Shown here one piece after another: positions 27,183 through 35,285 of a DNA stretch of 64,000 nt. Location: contig NZ_CABJCG010000019.1 of assembly GCF_902364025.1 (NCBI RefSeq), positions 61,089 through 125,088 of the forward strand, read 5' to 3'. The stretch's first letter is position 1. Every line of letters begins with the position of its first letter. This DNA is from Enterocloster lavalensis. Its GTDB lineage: Bacteria > Bacillota > Clostridia > Lachnospirales > Lachnospiraceae. Below the pieces are notes generated by a model. That model was not told where the DNA came from. It did no database searches and was given only the letters and a program-made list of their open reading frames with translations. Both the position numbers and the translations under genes were made by a program.

Positions 27183-27467
27183 ATGAATCTATCATTTTTA
27201 AAACAAAAAACACCCGCAGAGACCGCGCGTCTCCTGTCGAGCCGGATCCGCGATATCCGCAAGAGAAAGAAAGTGTCACAGATAAAACTGAGCGAGAAGT
27301 CAGGAGTAAGCCTGGGGTCTGTGAAGCGGTTTGAGCAGAGCGGTGAGATATCGCTGCTGTCTCTGATTAAAATTGCCATAGCGCTGGATATCAGTGATCA
27401 GCTGGAGTGCTTATTTGAGGATATTCCTCCGGCGTCCATTGAGGAGATCATTCGTGAGAACAATTAA
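27183..27467 (+). CDS. hipB: HipB-like antitoxin, XRE-family
   Basis: The 94-residue protein has a central XRE helix-turn-helix: RIRDIRKRKKVSQIKLSEKSGVS then LGSVKRFEQSGEISL. The length and position directly before hipA identify it as the antitoxin and operon repressor of a HipBA module. No ribosome binding site is visible at ATG 27183, which fits the short distance to the -10 element. It overlaps hipA by 14 bases. Confidence 0.85.
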   Translation: MNLSFLKQKTPAETARLLSSRIRDIRKRKKVSQIKLSEKSGVSLGSVKRFEQSGEISLLSLIKIAIALDISDQLECLFEDIPPASIEEIIRENN

Positions 27468-28626
27468 TCATCTAAATGTATATTGCCGGGGACGAAAAGT
27501 GGGTACCATGGCGTTGTACAAAGAACGGTCTGCCGCGTTCGAATATGACAAAGAGTGGCTGATTGATGGTTTTGCAATCAGCCCATTTTCCCTGCCCTTG
27601 GAACAGAAAGTATTTATTCCGAAAATAGATCCGTTTGAAGGGATTTTCGGAGTATTTGCGGACAGCCTGCCCGATGGCTGGGGAAGGCTGTTGGTGGACC
27701 GCTTTATGCAGAAGAATCATGTAGATCCCAAAACATTAGGGAATTTAGAACGTTTGGCGATTGTGGGTGCGACGGGAATGGGTGCCCTGTCATACGAGCC
27801 GGATTACCATTTTGGAAGTGACGAGGTTTGTCAGGATTTAGACAGGATGGCGGAGGAGTGCGCCAAAATTCTAAAAAGACAGTCCTCAGATCATCTGGAT
27901 GAACTGTTTGTGATGGGAGGCTCTTCGGGAGGCGCCAGGCCCAAGATATTTACCCAGATAGACGGTGAAGAATGGATCATTAAATTTCCATCCCATAGGG
28001 ATGACCCGGAACTGGGAAAGCAGGAATATAATTACTCTCTCTGTGCAAAGCAATGTGGAATTGAAATGACTGAGACCCGGCTGTTTTCTTCAAAGCAATG
28101 TGCCGGATATTTTGGAACGAAACGTTTTGACAGGACGAATACTTCTGAAATAGATGGGGGGATTCAGAAAATCCCCATGATATCGGTCAGCGGATTGCTG
28201 GAAACTTCCCATCGGATTCCCAATCTGGATTATAGTATTCTAATGAAACTGACTTTGGAGCTGACAAAAGACTTTGGGGAAGTAGAAAAGCTGTTCCGCC
28301 TGATGTGCTTCAACATATTTGCGCACAACAGAGATGATCATTCCAGGAACTTTTCCTTTCTGTACAGCGAGGAAGAAGACCGCTGGCGTTTGTCTCCGGC
28401 TTACGATCTGACATACAGCAGCTCCATCGGAGGAGAGCATGCAACGACTGTATTTGGAAACGGGGTAAATCCAGGAATGGGGGAGATACTGGCGATTGCG
28501 GGAGAAATCGGGATCAAGGAAACACGTGCAAAAAGAATTGCCAATGATATCAGGGAGTGCGTAGACACACACCTCAGTACCTACCTGACAAATACCAGTG
28601 GTACGCCTCATGGATTTGTAGTATAA
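27454..28626 (+). CDS. hipA: HipA-type serine/threonine kinase toxin
   Basis: The 390-residue protein has the HipA layout. The N-terminal subdomain includes VFADSLPDGWGRLL and GATGMGALSYEP. The kinase core has SSGGARPK (nucleotide-binding loop) and the catalytic segment HNRDDHSRNFSFLY, then the metal-binding SPAYDLTYS. HipA toxins phosphorylate translation factors such as glutamyl-tRNA synthetase and induce dormancy. All catalytic positions appear intact. GTG 27454 is chosen because GAGGAG ends seven bases upstream and the protein then begins as HipA proteins do (VRTINHLNVYC). The gene is translationally coupled to hipB. Confidence 0.9.
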   Translation: MRTINHLNVYCRGRKVGTMALYKERSAAFEYDKEWLIDGFAISPFSLPLEQKVFIPKIDPFEGIFGVFADSLPDGWGRLLVDRFMQKNHVDPKTLGNLERLAIVGATGMGALSYEPDYHFGSDEVCQDLDRMAEECAKILKRQSSDHLDELFVMGGSSGGARPKIFTQIDGEEWIIKFPSHRDDPELGKQEYNYSLCAKQCGIEMTETRLFSSKQCAGYFGTKRFDRTNTSEIDGGIQKIPMISVSGLLETSHRIPNLDYSILMKLTLELTKDFGEVEKLFRLMCFNIFAHNRDDHSRNFSFLYSEEEDRWRLSPAYDLTYSSSIGGEHATTVFGNGVNPGMGEILAIAGEIGIKETRAKRIANDIRECVDTHLSTYLTNTSGTPHGFVV

Positions 28627-28730
28627 TTAAGGAAACGTAGCCCTTATCATCAGCCTGGCGGCTGGTGACAAAGTATCATATTACCTGAATTGTAAAAAGT
28701 AAAGTTGAACAACACGAGGAGGTATTGGAA

Positions 28731-29291
28731 ATGAGAAAGAACTTCGGAGCAAAACCCTACCTGTACCCGCAGCCGGTGCTCATTGTAGCCACCTACGGCG
28801 AGGACGGAACCCCGGACGCCATGAACGCGGCCTGGGGCGGGATCAGCGACACCACGGAGATCGGCATGTGCCTGAGCAAGGGCCACAAGACGGTGAAAAA
28901 TATTCTGGCCCGGGGCGCGTTCACGGTCAGCATGGCGGACGAGGCCCATGTGACGGAGTGCGATTACCTGGGACTGGTGTCGGCCAACGACGTGCCGGAT
29001 AAGCTGGCCAGAGCCGGATTTCACACCACCAAAAGCGAGCTGGTGGACGCCCCGCTGATCGACGAGCTGCCCCTGTCCCTGGAGTGCAGGCTTTTGAGTT
29101 ATGATCCCGCCACCGGCCATCTGTTTGGCGAGATTGTCAACGTCAGCGCGGACGAGCGGATTCTGAACGAGGCGGGAAAGGTCGATCCCGAAAAGCTTTG
29201 TCCCATCACCTTTGACCCCTTCAACAACGCCTACCTGAAGCTTGGCGAAAAGGTCGGCAATGCGTTCAAGGACGGCAGCCGGCTGAAATAG
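28731..29291 (+). CDS. Flavin reductase-like FMN-binding protein
   Basis: The 186-residue protein fits the flavin reductase/FMN-binding split-barrel family: YLYPQPVLIVATYGEDGTPDAMNAAWGG at the N-terminus, then GMCLSKGHKTVKNI and AFTVSMADEA, which line the FMN site. Members bind FMN and reduce flavins or act as small electron carriers. The in-frame TTG at 28725 is rejected as start because GAGGAGG is better placed for ATG 28731. It lies downstream of hipA without a shared promoter that I can see. Confidence 0.85.
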   Translation: MRKNFGAKPYLYPQPVLIVATYGEDGTPDAMNAAWGGISDTTEIGMCLSKGHKTVKNILARGAFTVSMADEAHVTECDYLGLVSANDVPDKLARAGFHTTKSELVDAPLIDELPLSLECRLLSYDPATGHLFGEIVNVSADERILNEAGKVDPEKLCPITFDPFNNAYLKLGEKVGNAFKDGSRLK

Positions 29292-29314
29292 GCAGCTTGC
29301 AGGAGGATAAAAAT

Positions 29315-29746
29315 TTGGACGGATTGGAGCGTTTTGTGCAGGCCCAGGCGGACAGTTATGCCCGTGCCTTGCGGGATATCAAGAGCGGCCGCAAGACAAG
29401 CCATTGGATGTGGTATATTTTTCCACAGCTGAGCGGGTTGGGGCACAGCCAGACCGCCCGGTATTACGCGATCAGAGACCGCGCTGAGGCGGAGGCGTAC
29501 CTGGCTCACCCGGTTTTGGGAAAACGCCTGTTGGAGATATCCTCAGAACTGCTGAAGCTGGAGTCCTCCGATGCCACAGCGGTCATGGGCTGGCCGGACG
29601 ACTTAAAGCTGAAGTCCTCGATGACGCTGTTCAGCCTGGTGAGCCGTGAGCCCGTATTCCGGCAGGTGCTTGAGAAGTATTTCAGGGGAGAAGAGGACGT
29701 GTATACGGTGCAGGCAATATCGCGGCAGGCGGACGGTTTTAATTAA
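29315..29746 (+). CDS. DUF1810 family protein
   Basis: The 143-residue protein matches DUF1810: LERFVQAQADSYARALRDIKSG, then SHWMWYIFPQLSGLG, then AEAYLAHPVLGKRL. The family is widespread and of unknown function, with a small mostly helical fold. TTG 29315 is preferred because AGGAGG lies eight bases upstream and homologues begin near the L/D-x-L-x-R-F-V motif. It follows the flavin protein by 23 bases and ends at a terminator. Confidence 0.85.
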   Translation: MDGLERFVQAQADSYARALRDIKSGRKTSHWMWYIFPQLSGLGHSQTARYYAIRDRAEAEAYLAHPVLGKRLLEISSELLKLESSDATAVMGWPDDLKLKSSMTLFSLVSREPVFRQVLEKYFRGEEDVYTVQAISRQADGFN

Positions 29747-29765
29747 GTAAATAGTCAGAACAAAG

Positions 29766-29799
29766 AGACGTGAGGTCGATTGAGGCCCCGCGTCTTTTT
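29766..29799 (+). terminator. Rho-independent terminator
   Basis: The stem AGACGTGAGG pairs with CCCCGCGTCT (one mismatch) and is followed by TTTTT. It separates the DUF1810 gene from the BlaI/M56 unit. Confidence 0.82.
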
Positions 29800-29831
29800 G
29801 GCTGCTGCAATGGCCGTTGCTGCGGAATTGG

Positions 29832-29860
29832 TTGACAGACCGTTTTTGCTGTCCTATAAT
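29832..29860 (+). promoter_or_regulatory. Perfect-consensus promoter of the BlaI/M56 operon
   Basis: TTGACA (29832-29837) and TATAAT (29855-29860) are both perfect, with the ideal 17-base spacer. Such a strong promoter needs a repressor; the palindrome at 29865-29880 immediately downstream is the likely operator. Confidence 0.9.
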
Positions 29861-29864
29861 AGAG

Positions 29865-29880
29865 GTATACAAATGTATAC
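29865..29880. promoter_or_regulatory. BlaI-type operator
   Basis: This is a perfect palindrome with arms GTATACA and TGTATAC around two bases. It contains the TACA/TGTA core bound by BlaI and MecI repressors. It covers the expected transcription start of the promoter just upstream, so binding by the product of the next gene would shut off the operon. Confidence 0.8.
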
Positions 29881-29911
29881 TAATTTGGAAGTTTGAACGG
29901 GAGAAAACGCC

Positions 29912-30295
29912 ATGAAAAAAATCGGTTTGTCGGAGACGGAGTGGAAATTAATGGATGCGCTTTGGGAGGAACCGCCCAAAACCATCACACAGCTCACCAA
30001 GGCGCTGGAGGAGAACACCGGGTGGGGAAAGAACGTGATTATCACCATGCTGAAGCGCCTGGAAGCCAAAGGGGTGGTGCGCCACGAGGAGGGGGAGCGG
30101 GCCAAACAGTTTTACCCCGCGGTTTCCCGGGAGGATACGGCGCTGGAGGAAACCCGGGGATTTTTGAATCGGGTGTACAACGGCAGCCTGGGACTGATGG
30201 TGGACGCCATGGTGAACAGCCGGTCGCTCTCGGACCGGGAGATCGAGGAACTGAAAGAGATTCTGAAAAAGGCGGAGGAGGGGCGGAATGGTTGA
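29912..30295 (+). CDS. BlaI/MecI-family repressor
   Basis: The 127-residue protein has the BlaI/MecI winged helix: LSETEWKLMDALWEEPPKTITQL, KNVIITMLKRLEAKGVV, and a C-terminal dimerisation helix region. These repressors are inactivated by proteolysis triggered by a membrane M56 peptidase, which is encoded next with an eight-base overlap. The ribosome binding site is GGGAGAA. It probably represses its own operon through the palindrome at 29865. Confidence 0.92.
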   Translation: MKKIGLSETEWKLMDALWEEPPKTITQLTKALEENTGWGKNVIITMLKRLEAKGVVRHEEGERAKQFYPAVSREDTALEETRGFLNRVYNGSLGLMVDAMVNSRSLSDREIEELKEILKKAEEGRNG

Positions 30296-32390
30296 AACTC
30301 TGATTACATCATCCGCGTTGATTGCGGGAATCTGCGCTTGCCGCCTGCTGTTTAGCGGGCGGATTAGCCCCAGGATTATGTACGCCATGTGGGGACTGCC
30401 GGCGCTGCGCCTTTTGATGCCGCTGTTTTACCCCGCGGACCGGTGGCTGAAAACGCTGAGAAGCTCCTTCAGCGTGATGAACGCGGTGGACCGCCTACAC
30501 GAGCAGGTGATTGCGGGCACGGAAATGGAGCCGCTTGTGGACAATATTCTCACCGGCCGGGTCAGGGGATACGTCAATCCCAGTACGCTGCCCCAGAAGC
30601 TGGTGGGGGTGGACTGGCAGTTGGTGTTTCTGGCGGTCTGGCTGACCGGGAGCGCGGTGCTGCTGGTGTGGATTTTGTGGGTGAATTTTCATTTCGCGGC
30701 CAGACTTCGGCGGACCAGGGTGCGCTGCCGGGGCGCAGTCTACGGCGTTACCCATCTGCCGGTCTACCGCGCGCCGGATCTGCGGTCGCCGTGTCTGGTG
30801 ATGTTTTTGGGCGAGCAGTCCATTTATCTGCCCGAAGATCTGGAGGCGGAACCGGAGCAGATGAAACATATTCTGATCCATGAGACGTGCCATGCCCGCC
30901 ACCTGGATCCGGTGTGGGGAGCGCTGCGCTGCATGCTGGTCTGCGCGTACTGGATCAATCCCTTTGTGCTTCTGGCCGCCTATCTGTCCAAGCGCGACTG
31001 CGAGCTGGCCTGCGACGAGGCGGCGGTGAAGCGGCTGGGAGAAGAAGCGCGGTTTGACTACGGCCGGACGCTGATCGCCCTGACGGCCGGAAAACGGGCG
31101 TTCTCCGACTTGTTCTGCATTTCCGCGGATTTCGTGTTTGGCCGCAAGACCATGAAGGAGCGCATCACGCTGCTGGCGGCACGCCCCAGGACGACGGCGC
31201 TCACAGCCGCTTTGATTCTGGCGGTCTCCGCGGCGTTGATCGCCTGCACCTATACCGGCAGAGCCGCCCAGGGTGTGCAGAAGCGGACCGGGCTGTGGGC
31301 GGAGTATTTCTGCAGCCGGGACGGGCGGGCCCTGGCTGGTCTGTACAGCCCGGAACGCCAGGCCGGTTTTTATGAGATGGAGCCGGTGAGTACGGATGAG
31401 AGCGGGAACTACCTGGGCTTCGGCTGGTCCAGCCCCTGGCCCATGGACGGGCGGTACGACATTCAGGTGGAGGGCACGCGAGCTCAGATTACTTACTACG
31501 CTATGACGTCGGAGCCCCACCTTTGGGTGTGGAAGGAAACCCTGGAATGGGAGAAGTCCGATGGGATTTACTATGTGGAACGGGAAGCCCTTTCGATTTT
31601 TGACGCGGTTTCCGGCCTGACGGAATTTGAGGCTGCCTACGGGCAGGGGATTGAAGGGACGCCCTTGGATTACCGGACCAACGGCATGGGAGCTGCCCTC
31701 AATGAGAATGTAAAAGGCGATCCGGTTATGGCGTTTTTAGCTGCGCCGGAGACGGCAGGCCCCTATTTGCTGAATCTGGAGGGCGGGAGCGCTGCCGCCG
31801 AAACGGTTGGGGATCAGTCCTCGGTTACATATGAGTTCCGGGATGGAAGCGGCGTTGTGATCCGGATGGAGCGCCCCTTTGGCGCTGACGGAATCTGGGT
31901 GCCCACCGGGTGGAGCGGCGCGGTGGAAGCGGCGGATGATGCACAAGTTGACGGGGCGAATGAAGGGAACGAGGGGGTGACGCCGGCGTCGGGAGAAGCG
32001 GAGAGTGCGGAGACGGAATTACCGGAAGCGGAATTGTCGGAAGCGAAGGCGGAGCGTGCGGAAGACGGGGCGGAGGATTCGGAGGCAGAGGCGGTCAAGG
32101 CAGTGGTCGGGGAATTTGCTCAGGCGTATTTCCAGGACGACCCCGCGGCCATGGCCCGGGTCATGACCGGAAGCGCGGCCAAGAAGATTGCGGGAGCCGG
32201 AGAGCAGCTCTGGGACCGGCTGGACGCGTTTCAGATCAAAGGAGATTTGAGCGGCACAGAAAACCGGGACCAGCTGGAGGTCCAGTGCGAGTACCGGGTG
32301 GCGGGCGAGGACTCTTACAGCTATCTTGGCGTTGAGCTGGTGCGGGAGGAGAACGGCTGGAGCGTGTCGGGATATTATTTGGAAAAATAA
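30288..32390 (+). CDS. BlaR1-like M56 membrane peptidase with unusual extracellular domain
   Basis: The first 310 residues are the M56 module: several TM helices, the zinc motif H198-E199-T-C-H202, then CELACDEAAVKRLG. After another TM segment (about 305-325) comes an extracellular region of about 375 residues. This region does not show the penicillin-binding S-x-x-K motif of BlaR1. It includes strand-rich segments, a Glu/Ala-rich linker at about residues 560-605, and a final NTF2/DUF-like domain (about 605-700). It should sense an external signal and trigger cleavage of the BlaI-type repressor. What it senses is unknown. Confidence 0.82.
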   Translation: MVETLITSSALIAGICACRLLFSGRISPRIMYAMWGLPALRLLMPLFYPADRWLKTLRSSFSVMNAVDRLHEQVIAGTEMEPLVDNILTGRVRGYVNPSTLPQKLVGVDWQLVFLAVWLTGSAVLLVWILWVNFHFAARLRRTRVRCRGAVYGVTHLPVYRAPDLRSPCLVMFLGEQSIYLPEDLEAEPEQMKHILIHETCHARHLDPVWGALRCMLVCAYWINPFVLLAAYLSKRDCELACDEAAVKRLGEEARFDYGRTLIALTAGKRAFSDLFCISADFVFGRKTMKERITLLAARPRTTALTAALILAVSAALIACTYTGRAAQGVQKRTGLWAEYFCSRDGRALAGLYSPERQAGFYEMEPVSTDESGNYLGFGWSSPWPMDGRYDIQVEGTRAQITYYAMTSEPHLWVWKETLEWEKSDGIYYVEREALSIFDAVSGLTEFEAAYGQGIEGTPLDYRTNGMGAALNENVKGDPVMAFLAAPETAGPYLLNLEGGSAAAETVGDQSSVTYEFRDGSGVVIRMERPFGADGIWVPTGWSGAVEAADDAQVDGANEGNEGVTPASGEAESAETELPEAELSEAKAERAEDGAEDSEAEAVKAVVGEFAQAYFQDDPAAMARVMTGSAAKKIAGAGEQLWDRLDAFQIKGDLSGTENRDQLEVQCEYRVAGEDSYSYLGVELVREENGWSVSGYYLEK

Positions 32391-32420
32391 GGAACTCTGA
32401 TTAGGGTTTTATTCGAAGAA

Positions 32421-32465
32421 CAGTCGCGGGAACGGCAGCTATGTTGTCTCCCGCGGCTGTTTTTG
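32421..32465 (+). terminator. Rho-independent terminator of the BlaI/M56 operon
   Basis: The stem CAGTCGCGGGA pairs with TCCCGCGGCTG (one G-T) and is followed by TTTTT. The operon therefore contains only the regulator and the peptidase. Confidence 0.88.
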
Positions 32466-32515
32466 CAAGTCGTGCCGTTATGCGGGGAAATACAGGGACA
32501 ACAGATGGAATTTAT

Positions 32516-32543
32516 TGCATTTTCCGCCATTCAGTGATAGGAT
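32516..32543 (+). promoter_or_regulatory. Probable promoter of the cobalamin-riboswitch operon
   Basis: TTGCAT and TAGGAT are 16 bases apart, ending about 20 bases before the riboswitch begins. Moderate match to consensus; position is right for transcribing the whole riboswitch. Confidence 0.45.
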
Positions 32544-32563
32544 ATAGAACATATCGGGTAAAG

Positions 32564-32745
32564 AGCAGCTGGTGCCGAGGTCCGCTTTGCGGACGCGGGT
32601 AAAAGGGAAACAGGTGAAAATCCTGTACGATCTCGTCACTGTAAGCAGGGAGTGCATGGCCATTGTCATGGACAGTCACTGATTCCAACGGAATTGGGAA
32701 GGCGGTCATTGCGCGCGGATCTGCAAGTCAGGAAACCTGCCGGCT
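32564..32745 (+). promoter_or_regulatory. Cobalamin riboswitch
   Basis: The conserved core elements occur in the right order: GGTGCC near the start, GGGAAACAGGTGAAAATCC at about 32605, GTCACTG segments in the middle, and the B12-box AAGTCAGGAAACCTGCC at about 32725. Binding of adenosylcobalamin or a relative would lower expression of the downstream genes. The first gene starts almost 390 bases further on, so there is a long leader after the aptamer. The downstream genes (exported CbiK-like chelatase, lipoproteins, FecCD-type importer) fit cobalt-tetrapyrrole supply. Confidence 0.93.
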
Positions 32746-32887
32746 GTTGGTACGGGAATAGAAGTTCCAAATCACGAGTAATTGGTTGTGCCGGTCTGCG
32801 GTTTACCGCCGCAGGTCTCTGACTCAAACGGTGACGGATTTAGCTCCGGGGACAGTGCGTCCCTGAGAGACAGGAGCTGCACGGCGG

Positions 32888-33010
32888 CCCATGGCGTTGC
32901 GCGGCAGTTCCGTGGCATAGTGCGGCAGCTCCGTGGCATTTCGCGGTAGCCCATGGCACTGTGCGGCAGCTCTGCGGCATTTCGCGGCAGCCTATGGCAT
33001 TGCGCAACCG
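32888..33010. repeat. Imperfect 21-bp tandem repeat in the operon leader
   Basis: About six copies of a roughly 21-base unit with the core TGGCAT followed by CGGCAGC run head to tail between the riboswitch and the first gene. Copies differ at a few positions each (GGCGTTGCGCGGCAG, GGCATAGTGCGGCAG, GGCATTTCGCGGTAG, GGCACTGTGCGGCAG and so on). Each unit contains GC-rich pairs that could fold. I do not see a coding role on either strand. Confidence 0.75.
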
Positions 33011-33129
33011 CTTTACGGCTCTGCCCAGCGCCCCCCGCCAGTTTGAGACACATCCTCCAATGCAGACAGATGGCATATTCCCCTACCTTTTACGCAGCGA
33101 TATGGCGTCTAAAAAAGGAGGAAAAGAAG

Positions 33130-34176
33130 ATGAGACTGAACAAACTGGCGGTCGTATTTGCGGCAGCAGCGCTGTCGGCGGTGATGGTGGCGGGCTGCTC
33201 CGGCGGACAGAAGGAGAGCGCGGCAGAGTCCGAGGCGGAGACTTCTGCAAAAACCACAGAGGCGGAGACCACAGCGGAGGAGACAACCATGGCGGAGACA
33301 ACTGCGGCAGCGGAGGAAATGGACGAGGAGAACTACGATACGGGAGATGCGTCCAGGGACAATGTGAGAAATCAGGATGATATTGGTGAGAATGAGCTGA
33401 TGGTCGTCAGTTTCGGCACCAGCTACAATGATAACCGGCGGCTGACCATCGGAGCCATCGAGGAGGCCATTGAGAAAGCGTTTCCGGATTACTCCGTGAG
33501 GAGAGGCTTCACCAGCCAGATTATCATCGACCACGTGAAAACGCGGGACAACATCGCCATCGACAATGTGGGGGAGGCCCTTGCGCGGGCGGAAAAAAAT
33601 GGAGTTAAGAATCTGGTAATCCAGCCGACCCATCTGATGAACGGTCTGGAGTACACGGACCTTGTGAACGAGGTGGCGGAGTATTCCGACGCCTTTGACC
33701 AGGTGGCTGTGGGCCAGCCGCTATTGACCTCTGAGGACGACTTTAAGGCGGTGATCAAGGTGATCACGGAAGCCACCGCTCAGTACGACGACGGCGAGAC
33801 CGCGATCTGCTTTATGGGTCACGGCACGGAGGCGGAGTCCAACCAGGTGTACTCCAAGATGCAGGAAATGCTGACCGAGGCCGGTTATAAAAATTATTAT
33901 GTGGGAACCGTTGAGGCGGCCCCCAGTCTGGACGACGTGCTGGCCATGGTTCAGGCCGGCGATTACAAGCGAGTGGTTCTGGAGCCGCTCATGATTGTTG
34001 CGGGCGATCACGCCAACAACGACATGGCAGGCGACGAGGAGGACTCCTGGAAAACAACCTTTGAGAACGCCGGATATGAGGTGACCTGTCTAGTCCGCGG
34101 TCTGGGCGAAATGGAGGGAATTCAGCAGATCTTTGTGGAGCACGCCAGGGCGGCTGTGGACAGTCTGGCAAAGTAG
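33130..34176 (+). CDS. Exported CbiK-like cobaltochelatase, lipoprotein
   Basis: The 348-residue protein has a lipoprotein signal (hydrophobic core, then VMVAGC), an acidic Glu/Thr/Ala-rich linker to about residue 70, and then a CbiK-type anaerobic cobaltochelatase domain: LMVVSFGTSYNDNRRLTIGAIE, CFMGHGTE with the metal-site histidine, and LEPLMIVAGDHANNDMAGDEEDSW. Classical CbiK inserts cobalt into sirohydrochlorin in the cytoplasm. This copy is predicted to be on the cell surface, where it may bind, load or remove metal from tetrapyrroles before import. ATG 33130 has AGGAGG eight bases upstream; the frame is open further left but lacks support. First gene after the cobalamin riboswitch. Confidence 0.88.
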   Translation: MRLNKLAVVFAAAALSAVMVAGCSGGQKESAAESEAETSAKTTEAETTAEETTMAETTAAAEEMDEENYDTGDASRDNVRNQDDIGENELMVVSFGTSYNDNRRLTIGAIEEAIEKAFPDYSVRRGFTSQIIIDHVKTRDNIAIDNVGEALARAEKNGVKNLVIQPTHLMNGLEYTDLVNEVAEYSDAFDQVAVGQPLLTSEDDFKAVIKVITEATAQYDDGETAICFMGHGTEAESNQVYSKMQEMLTEAGYKNYYVGTVEAAPSLDDVLAMVQAGDYKRVVLEPLMIVAGDHANNDMAGDEEDSWKTTFENAGYEVTCLVRGLGEMEGIQQIFVEHARAAVDSLAK

Positions 34177-34305
34177 CATATTTCCCGGCAGTTGATTGGC
34201 CGGAATACGCCCTCGGCGGGGCTTAAGTTCCGGCGAAGTAAATAAAAAAGAAAGATGGGGCGGTCGGGGAAATGTGCTGATCGCCCTTTTGAAGGTAAAA
34301 TAAAA

Positions 34306-35283
34306 ATGCGCATACATAAAATATGTTTATCCGCTGCCATTCTTGCCGCTGTTCTGATGGCAGGCGGCTGTGGCGGCAAAGCCGCGGGTACGGCCGGGAC
34401 GACCGCGTCCGCGGAGACGGCAGAGGTGGCAGGGACCACAGCCGGAGTGCCGGATCATTCGGAGGCCCCCGGCGGACAGAACACAAGCGCTGCCCCCGGC
34501 GGACAGGTGGCATCGGAAAATGAGACGGTCAGCCCTAAAAATGTAGTGGAAGCGGGAATGGTGCCGGTTTATGGGACGGAAATAAAGGACGGCGTTTACC
34601 CTATAAAAGTGGATTCCAGCTCCAGCATGTTCCGAATCACGTCCTGCCAGCTGACGGTGAAGGACGGCGTCATGAGCGCGGTCATGGCTACCAGCGGGAC
34701 CGGATATTTAAAGCTGTTCATGGGAACCGGGGAGGAGGCGGCGCAGGCTTCCGAAGCGGACTGCATTCCATATGTGGAGACAGCGGACGGCGCTTACACC
34801 TACGCGGTTCCGGTGGAAGCGCTGGACATGGGAATCGATTGCAGCGCCTTCAGCAAGAAGAAAGAGAAATGGTATGACCGGGAGCTGGTATTCCGGGCGG
34901 ACTCCCTGCCGGCCGAAGCATTTGCGGATGGGAAAATCGTCACTGCGGAGAGCCTGAAGCTGGAGGACGGCGTTTACACCTGTGAGGTCAGGCTGGACGG
35001 CGGTTCCGGGCGGGCAGCGGTGGAGTCGCCCGCCACGCTGCGGGTGGAGAATAAAAATGTTACCGCCACCATTGTCTGGGGCAGCGCAAACTACGATTAC
35101 ATGAAAGTGGACGGAGAGAAATACGGCCTGGCCGCCACCGGGGGCAATTCCACGTTTGAAATTCCGGTGACCGGGTTTGACTGGAGAATGCCGGTGATCG
35201 CGGACACCATCGCCATGAGCCAGCCCCACGAGATCGAATACACGCTGACCTTTGACTCCGCCACACTGAAGCGGGTGGATTGA
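34306..35283 (+). CDS. Surface lipoprotein with two related beta-rich domains
   Basis: A lipobox (LMAGGC) ends the signal peptide near residue 22, followed by a Gly/Ala/Thr-rich linker. Two similar domains follow, both starting DGVY: one with K-V-D-S-S-S-S-M-F-R-I then CQLTVKDGVMSAVM, the other with CEVRLDGGSGRAAV then LRVENKNVTATIVW. In each, a strand with G-x-x-Y-x-K/D-x-x ends a beta-sandwich-like pattern reminiscent of NEAT domains. A tetrapyrrole-binding role would fit the operon but is inferred only. ATG 34306 is preferred because the signal peptide then begins at the start. The next gene begins two bases after its stop. Confidence 0.65.
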   Translation: MRIHKICLSAAILAAVLMAGGCGGKAAGTAGTTASAETAEVAGTTAGVPDHSEAPGGQNTSAAPGGQVASENETVSPKNVVEAGMVPVYGTEIKDGVYPIKVDSSSSMFRITSCQLTVKDGVMSAVMATSGTGYLKLFMGTGEEAAQASEADCIPYVETADGAYTYAVPVEALDMGIDCSAFSKKKEKWYDRELVFRADSLPAEAFADGKIVTAESLKLEDGVYTCEVRLDGGSGRAAVESPATLRVENKNVTATIVWGSANYDYMKVDGEKYGLAATGGNSTFEIPVTGFDWRMPVIADTIAMSQPHEIEYTLTFDSATLKRVD

Positions 35284-35285
35284 CG

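Noticed and set aside
32840..33076. Minus-strand frame over the 21-base repeats encoding cysteine/histidine-rich repeats
   Set aside because: No start signal, and the peptide periodicity only reflects the DNA repeat in a leader region.
32953..33129. Longer N-terminus for the exported CbiK-like protein
   Set aside because: It would bury the signal peptide behind 59 residues of repeat-derived sequence; AGGAGG supports ATG 33130.
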